Source: Exiguobacterium chiriqhucha RW-2
GTDB taxonomy: Bacteria > Bacillota > Bacilli > Exiguobacteriales > Exiguobacteriaceae
NCBI RefSeq assembly: GCF_000416965.1
Contig: NZ_ATCL01000020.1
Location: 248,001 to 312,000 of the forward strand
Direction: 5' to 3'
Length of the DNA: 64,000 bases
Below the pieces are notes generated by a model. The model saw nothing but the letters and a program-made list of their open reading frames with translations, was not told where the DNA came from and searched no databases. Positions 60,120 to 64,000 of this stretch are shown piece after piece. Made by a program: the position numbers and the translations under genes. Position 1 is the first letter of the stretch. Every line of letters starts with the position of its first letter.

Positions 60120-62846
60120 ATGAACTACAAAGACACACTATTGATGCCTGACACAGAATTCGCGATGCGCGGAAATCTGCCGAAACGTGAGCCAGCGATG
60201 CATGAGGCTTGGGAACAGATGGACCTATACAACCGCGTCCAAGAGAAAAACGCTGGGAAACCGCAATACATCCTTCACGACGGACCTCCGTACGCGAATG
60301 GTGACATCCATATGGGCCACGCGCTCAACAAAGTATTGAAAGACATCATCGTCCGTTTCAAATCATTGAACGGCTACCAGTCACCGATGATTCCGGGCTG
60401 GGACACACATGGTCTCCCAATCGAGAACGCGCTTCAAAAAGCGGGTGTCAACCGCAAAGAAATGACGGTCGCCGAGTTCCGTGAGAAGTGTGCAGCGTAT
60501 GCGATGGAACAAGTGAACTCGCAACGTGAACAGTTCAAACGCCTCGGGTTGCTCGCTGATTTTGACAACCCGTACATTACGCTCCTCCCAGAATACGAAG
60601 CGGCTCAAATCCGTCTCTTCGGGACGATGGCCGAAAAGGGCTACATCTATAAAGGGAAGAAACCGGTCTATTGGTCACCTTCTTCTGAATCGGCGCTCGC
60701 TGAAGCAGAAATCGAATACTATGACAAGAAGTCACCGGCCATTTACGTGGCTTTCCAAGTCGTCGACGGGAAAGACGTTCTTCAGACGACCGATCATTTC
60801 GTCATCTGGACGACGACACCGTGGACAATTCCAGCCAACCTCGGGATCGCGGTCAGCGACGAGTTGACGTACACGCGTATCGAGCATGACGAAAAAGGCT
60901 ATATCGTCGCCGAATCGCTCGTGGAAGAAGTGACGACGGCACTCAAGTGGACGGATTACACGGTGAGCGGTTCTTGGAACGGACGTGAGTTCGAGTACAT
61001 GACGGCGCAACACCCGCTCTACGACCGGACCTCGCTCGTCATGATCGGCGATCACGTCACGGCTGACGCGACAGGTCTCGTCCATACGGCACCTGGGCAC
61101 GGGGAAGACGACTATCGTGTCGGACAAGCGTACGGACTCGACGTCTTGTGCCCGGTCGACGACCGTGGTTATATGACGGATGAGGCGCCAGGTTTCGAAG
61201 GCTTGTTCTATGAAGACGCGAACAAACAAATCGGGATGAAGCTCGAAGAGAACGGCTATCTCCTCAACTTGAAATTCATCAAACACTCGTACCCGCACGA
61301 CTGGCGTACGAAGAAACCGGTCATCTTCCGCGCGACACCGCAATGGTTCGCCTCAATCAAAGACTTCCGTGCCGATATGCTCCGTGAAATCGAAGAAGTG
61401 AACTGGGTGCCGGAATGGGGCATGACACGTCTTTACAACATGGTCCGTGACCGTGGGGACTGGGTCATCAGCCGTCAACGTGCCTGGGGTGTTCCAATCC
61501 CGATCTTCTATGCCGAAGACGGAACGGAGATCATCACGAACGAGACGATCGAACATATCGCCAACTTGTTCCACGAACACGGATCGAACGTCTGGTATGA
61601 GCGCGAAGCGAAAGACTTGTTGCCAGCAGGCTTCACACACCCGAACAGCCCGAACGGCGAGTTCCGTAAAGAGCTCGACATCATGGACGTTTGGTTCGAC
61701 TCAGGTTCATCACATGCGGGCGTACTCGAACAGCGCGACAACTTGCGCCGCCCGGCCGACTTGTACCTTGAAGGATCGGACCAATACCGCGGCTGGTTCA
61801 ACTCGTCACTCTCGACGGCTGTCGCGACGACTGGCAAAGCGCCGTATCGCAACGTGCTCAGCCACGGTTTCGTTCTCGACGGAGACGGACGCAAGATGTC
61901 GAAGTCACTCGGTAACACGATTGCACCGAACGACCTCGTCAAACAGTACGGAGCAGAAATCGTCCGTCTTTGGGTGTCGTCGGTCGACTATCAGTCAGAT
62001 GTCCGCGCGTCACACGATAACTTTAAACAAGTGTCGGAAGTATACCGGAAAATCCGCAACACGTTGCGCTTCTTGCTCGGTAACTTGAACGGATTCGACC
62101 CGTCGATGCGTGTCGCGTTCGAAGACATGCCGGAAGCGGACCGCTTCATGGCGACAAAACTCAAACAGCTTCAAGCGAAAGTCGTCAAAGCATACGACAC
62201 GTTCGACTTCATGGCCGTCTATCACTTGAGCCATAACTTCTGTGTCAACGAGTTGTCGTCATTCTATCTCGACTTCACGAAAGATATCTTGTATATCGAG
62301 CGCGAAGATGACGCGCGTCGTCGTGCCGTTCAAACGGTCATGTATGACACGGTCGTCACGCTCACGAAATTGCTCGCCCCAATCCTTCCGCACACGGCGG
62401 ATGAGGTATGGCAAGAAGTGCCGGCGAAACAAGCAGATAGCGTCTTCTTGACGGACCTTGACGAAGTAGCGGCATTGTCGGAAGACGAGAAGGCGTTGCT
62501 TGCGAAATGGTCGAAGTTCCTCACGTTCCGTGACGACGTCTTGAAAGCAATCGAGATTGCCCGTGGTGAGAAATTGATCGGGAAACCGCTCGAAGCGAAG
62601 TTGCTCGTCGCGCCGAAAGGTGAGACGAAACAGTTGCTCGAGACGATCGACAACGTGCGCCAATTGCTACAAGTGTCACAGCTTGATTACGTCGACTCGG
62701 CTGATGTCGATTATGCGACAGCCGAAATCAGCGTCTTGAAAGCTGATGGTGCCGCTTGTGCCCGCTGCTGGACGTACTCGACTGAACTTGGTCAAGACGA
62801 ACAGCACCCAGAGCTTTGCCCGCGTTGTACAGAAGTCATCGCATAA
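60120..62846 (+). CDS. ileS: Isoleucyl-tRNA synthetase
   Basis: Charges tRNA-Ile. The 908-residue class I synthetase has the HIGH-type motif HMGH at 64-67, the editing (CP1) domain with [14 protein letters not shown], the KMSKS loop at 592-596 ([10 protein letters not shown]), the WQEVPAKQ end of the anticodon domain, and a zinc finger with CARCW and CPRC at the C terminus. The ATG at 60120 follows AGGAGGAG; the frame's first TTG (60087) lies in the terminator. Expression is controlled by the T-box leader. The presence of the zinc finger and the KMSKS variant points to the common bacterial IleS1 type. Confidence 0.97.
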   Translation: MNYKDTLLMPDTEFAMRGNLPKREPAMHEAWEQMDLYNRVQEKNAGKPQYILHDGPPYANGDIHMGHALNKVLKDIIVRFKSLNGYQSPMIPGWDTHGLPIENALQKAGVNRKEMTVAEFREKCAAYAMEQVNSQREQFKRLGLLADFDNPYITLLPEYEAAQIRLFGTMAEKGYIYKGKKPVYWSPSSESALAEAEIEYYDKKSPAIYVAFQVVDGKDVLQTTDHFVIWTTTPWTIPANLGIAVSDELTYTRIEHDEKGYIVAESLVEEVTTALKWTDYTVSGSWNGREFEYMTAQHPLYDRTSLVMIGDHVTADATGLVHTAPGHGEDDYRVGQAYGLDVLCPVDDRGYMTDEAPGFEGLFYEDANKQIGMKLEENGYLLNLKFIKHSYPHDWRTKKPVIFRATPQWFASIKDFRADMLREIEEVNWVPEWGMTRLYNMVRDRGDWVISRQRAWGVPIPIFYAEDGTEIITNETIEHIANLFHEHGSNVWYEREAKDLLPAGFTHPNSPNGEFRKELDIMDVWFDSGSSHAGVLEQRDNLRRPADLYLEGSDQYRGWFNSSLSTAVATTGKAPYRNVLSHGFVLDGDGRKMSKSLGNTIAPNDLVKQYGAEIVRLWVSSVDYQSDVRASHDNFKQVSEVYRKIRNTLRFLLGNLNGFDPSMRVAFEDMPEADRFMATKLKQLQAKVVKAYDTFDFMAVYHLSHNFCVNELSSFYLDFTKDILYIEREDDARRRAVQTVMYDTVVTLTKLLAPILPHTADEVWQEVPAKQADSVFLTDLDEVAALSEDEKALLAKWSKFLTFRDDVLKAIEIARGEKLIGKPLEAKLLVAPKGETKQLLETIDNVRQLLQVSQLDYVDSADVDYATAEISVLKADGAACARCWTYSTELGQDEQHPELCPRCTEVIA

Positions 62847-62851
62847 GCCGG

Positions 62852-62883
62852 ACCGGAGTGGCGATCGTCCACTCCGGTTTCTT
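62852..62883 (+). terminator. ileS terminator
   Basis: ACCGGAGTGG and CCACTCCGGT form a 10-bp stem followed by TTCTT; moderate strength, with lspA 22 bp further on. Confidence 0.7.
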
Positions 62884-62904
62884 ATGACTTGAAAGGAGAA
62901 TCTG

Positions 62905-63378
62905 ATGAAACGTTACTACGGATTAGCACTTTTCCTCATTTTGCTCGACCAAGTGACCAAATGGATCGTCGTCCAGACGATGACGATCGGACAGTCGATT
63001 GAACTCATCCCTGGGTTGCTTTATTTGACGTCTTACCGTAATAAAGGTGCGGCTTGGGGCATGCTCGAAGGGCAGATGGTGTTCTTCTTTATCGTCACGG
63101 CCATCGTCGTCGTCGGTTTGATTTACTTCTTGCATAAAGAAGTGAACGGGTTCGATTTGCTCGGTTATAGCGTCGGGTTACTACTCGCCGGTGCCATCGG
63201 GAACTTTATCGACCGTCTCTTCCGCGGAGAAGTCGTCGACTTTGTCGACACGTACCCGTTCGGATACAACTTCCCCATTTTTAATGTCGCCGATATGGCG
63301 CTCACGTTCGGGGTCATCTTTATGATCATCGGCGTCTTGTTCGAAGAAAAATTAAACAAAGAAAGGGGACAATCGTAA
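62905..63378 (+). CDS. lspA: Lipoprotein signal peptidase LspA
   Basis: A membrane aspartic protease that removes signal peptides of lipidated prolipoproteins such as the CtaC subunit and the hydrolase at 0.8-2.4 kb. The 157-residue protein has four helices; the catalytic pair is Asp103 in GNFIDRL and Asp130 in FNVADMAL. It starts after GAAAGGAGAA and its stop overlaps the rluD ATG (TAATG). The lspA-rluD order follows ileS as in Bacillus; ylyA is missing between them. Confidence 0.96.
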   Translation: MKRYYGLALFLILLDQVTKWIVVQTMTIGQSIELIPGLLYLTSYRNKGAAWGMLEGQMVFFFIVTAIVVVGLIYFLHKEVNGFDLLGYSVGLLLAGAIGNFIDRLFRGEVVDFVDTYPFGYNFPIFNVADMALTFGVIFMIIGVLFEEKLNKERGQS

Positions 63379-64000
63379 TGGAAACTTACACATTTGTCGC
63401 CGAAGAAAAGGCTCGTATCGATAAATGGATGAGCGAACAAAGTGATTGGTCACGTTCGCAAATCCAAGACTGGATCAAGGCGGGAGACCTGCTCGTCAAT
63501 GGACAGATCGTCAAGCCGAACTATAAATTGCAAGAAGGCGACGAAATCGTCGTGACGGTCCCAGATGCCGTCGAACTCGAAGTGTTACCTGAGGATATCC
63601 CGCTCGACGTCGTCTATGAGGACGAGGATGTCATCGTCGTCAATAAGGCACGCGGCATGGTCGTCCATCCGGCGGCCGGCCATACGTCAGGGACGCTCGT
63701 CAACGCGCTCCTTTACCACTGTGACGATTTGTCAGGCATCAATGGCGTCAAACGTCCAGGCATCGTCCACCGCATCGACAAAGACACGACCGGTCTTCTC
63801 ATGGTCGCGAAAAATGATGTGGCCCACGAATCGCTCGCGAGCCAGTTGAAGGATCGTAAAATCAAGCGTGAATATATCGCCCTCGTCCACGGCGAAGTCG
63901 CCCATGAACTTGGGACAATCGAAGCGCCAATCGGGCGTGACACGAACGACCGTCAACGGATGACGGTGACCGACAAGAACGCGAAAGAAGCGATCACGCA
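63378..64000 (+). CDS. rluD: 23S rRNA pseudouridine synthase RluD family, 5' part
   Basis: The frame runs open to the right edge (about 207 residues visible), so the end lies outside the window. An N-terminal S4 domain (EEKARIDKWM onward) is followed by the catalytic domain with GIVHRIDKDTTGLLMVAKN, which includes the conserved catalytic Asp. The family converts uridines of 23S rRNA to pseudouridine; the location matches Bacillus ylyB. The ATG at 63378 overlaps the lspA stop (TAATG), with GAAAGGGGACAATCG upstream. Confidence 0.93.
   Translation, partial: METYTFVAEEKARIDKWMSEQSDWSRSQIQDWIKAGDLLVNGQIVKPNYKLQEGDEIVVTVPDAVELEVLPEDIPLDVVYEDEDVIVVNKARGMVVHPAAGHTSGTLVNALLYHCDDLSGINGVKRPGIVHRIDKDTTGLLMVAKNDVAHESLASQLKDRKIKREYIALVHGEVAHELGTIEAPIGRDTNDRQRMTVTDKNAKEAIT

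Overview
The window most likely comes from the chromosome of a non-sporulating member of the Bacillales, probably Exiguobacterium or a close relative. This is inferred from three things: Bacillus-type gene order, protein sequences that resemble but differ from those of Bacillus, and dense gene packing with frequent GTG/TTG starts and strong AAGGAGG-type ribosome binding sites. The gene order follows the Bacillus subtilis stretch def - pdhABCD - speA - yktA - suhB - typA - yla genes - ftsW - pyc - cta genes - ylb genes - rpmF - bshC - dcw cluster - ylm genes - divIVA - ileS - lspA - rluD. I saw no rRNA, tRNA, insertion sequence, prophage or CRISPR array. The sequence is backbone with a few local insertions and rearrangements.

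Layout. 1-2.9 kb: the end of a phospholipase-D-like gene, then (minus strand) a membrane-anchored alpha/beta hydrolase fusion and peptide deformylase. 3.2-8.1 kb: the pyruvate dehydrogenase operon, with a cre-like site upstream and a hairpin between pdhB and pdhC. 8.1-13 kb: an AAC(6')-like acetyltransferase, a DUF3055-like protein, a candidate CcpA-controlled small RNA, arginine decarboxylase, yktA, a SuhB-GNAT fusion and a 58-residue YlaF-like membrane protein. 13-24.7 kb: typA, ylaH/I/L/K, an MdtG-like exporter, an uncharacterised protein, ylaN, ftsW and pyruvate carboxylase. 24.7-35.3 kb: photolyase, heme A synthesis (ctaA, ctaB), caa3 oxidase (ctaCDEF) and its assembly factors (ctaG, ctaM, sco). 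35.3-44.4 kb: yugN, an ATP-grasp gene, ricF, ylbG, rsmD, coaD, a PDZ/Lon-type protease, tmcAL, yceD-rpmF, panE, a DUF3397 gene and bshC. 44.5-59.8 kb: the division and cell-wall cluster rsmH-ftsL-pbpB-murF-mraY-murD-murG-divIB-ftsA-ftsZ, then pgeF-ylmE-sepF-ylmG-ylmH-divIVA. 59.8-64 kb: a T-box leader, ileS, lspA and the start of rluD.

How the genes work together. Three blocks form central carbon and energy metabolism: pyruvate to acetyl-CoA (pdh), pyruvate to oxaloacetate (pyc), and an aerobic heme-A/caa3 terminal oxidase with its heme and copper assembly factors. A second theme is growth and division: lipid-II synthesis (MraY, MurD, MurF, MurG), the septal synthase pair (FtsW with PBP2b), the Z-ring (FtsZ, FtsA, SepF) and pole/septum placement (DivIVA). 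Several regulatory signals are readable: cre sites, a CRP/FNR-type palindrome between ctaA and ctaB, divergent promoters sharing one palindromic -35 box, an ileS promoter buried in divIVA, and a T-box.

The most interesting unexplained items are the candidate small RNA at about 8998-9084 with a cre inside a consensus promoter, the SuhB-GNAT fusion, the lipoprotein-hydrolase fusion, and the altered dcw cluster (murF at the usual Bacillus murE position, no mraZ, no murB, no sporulation genes). All functional calls rest on reading the sequence and remembered family motifs; no database search was run.
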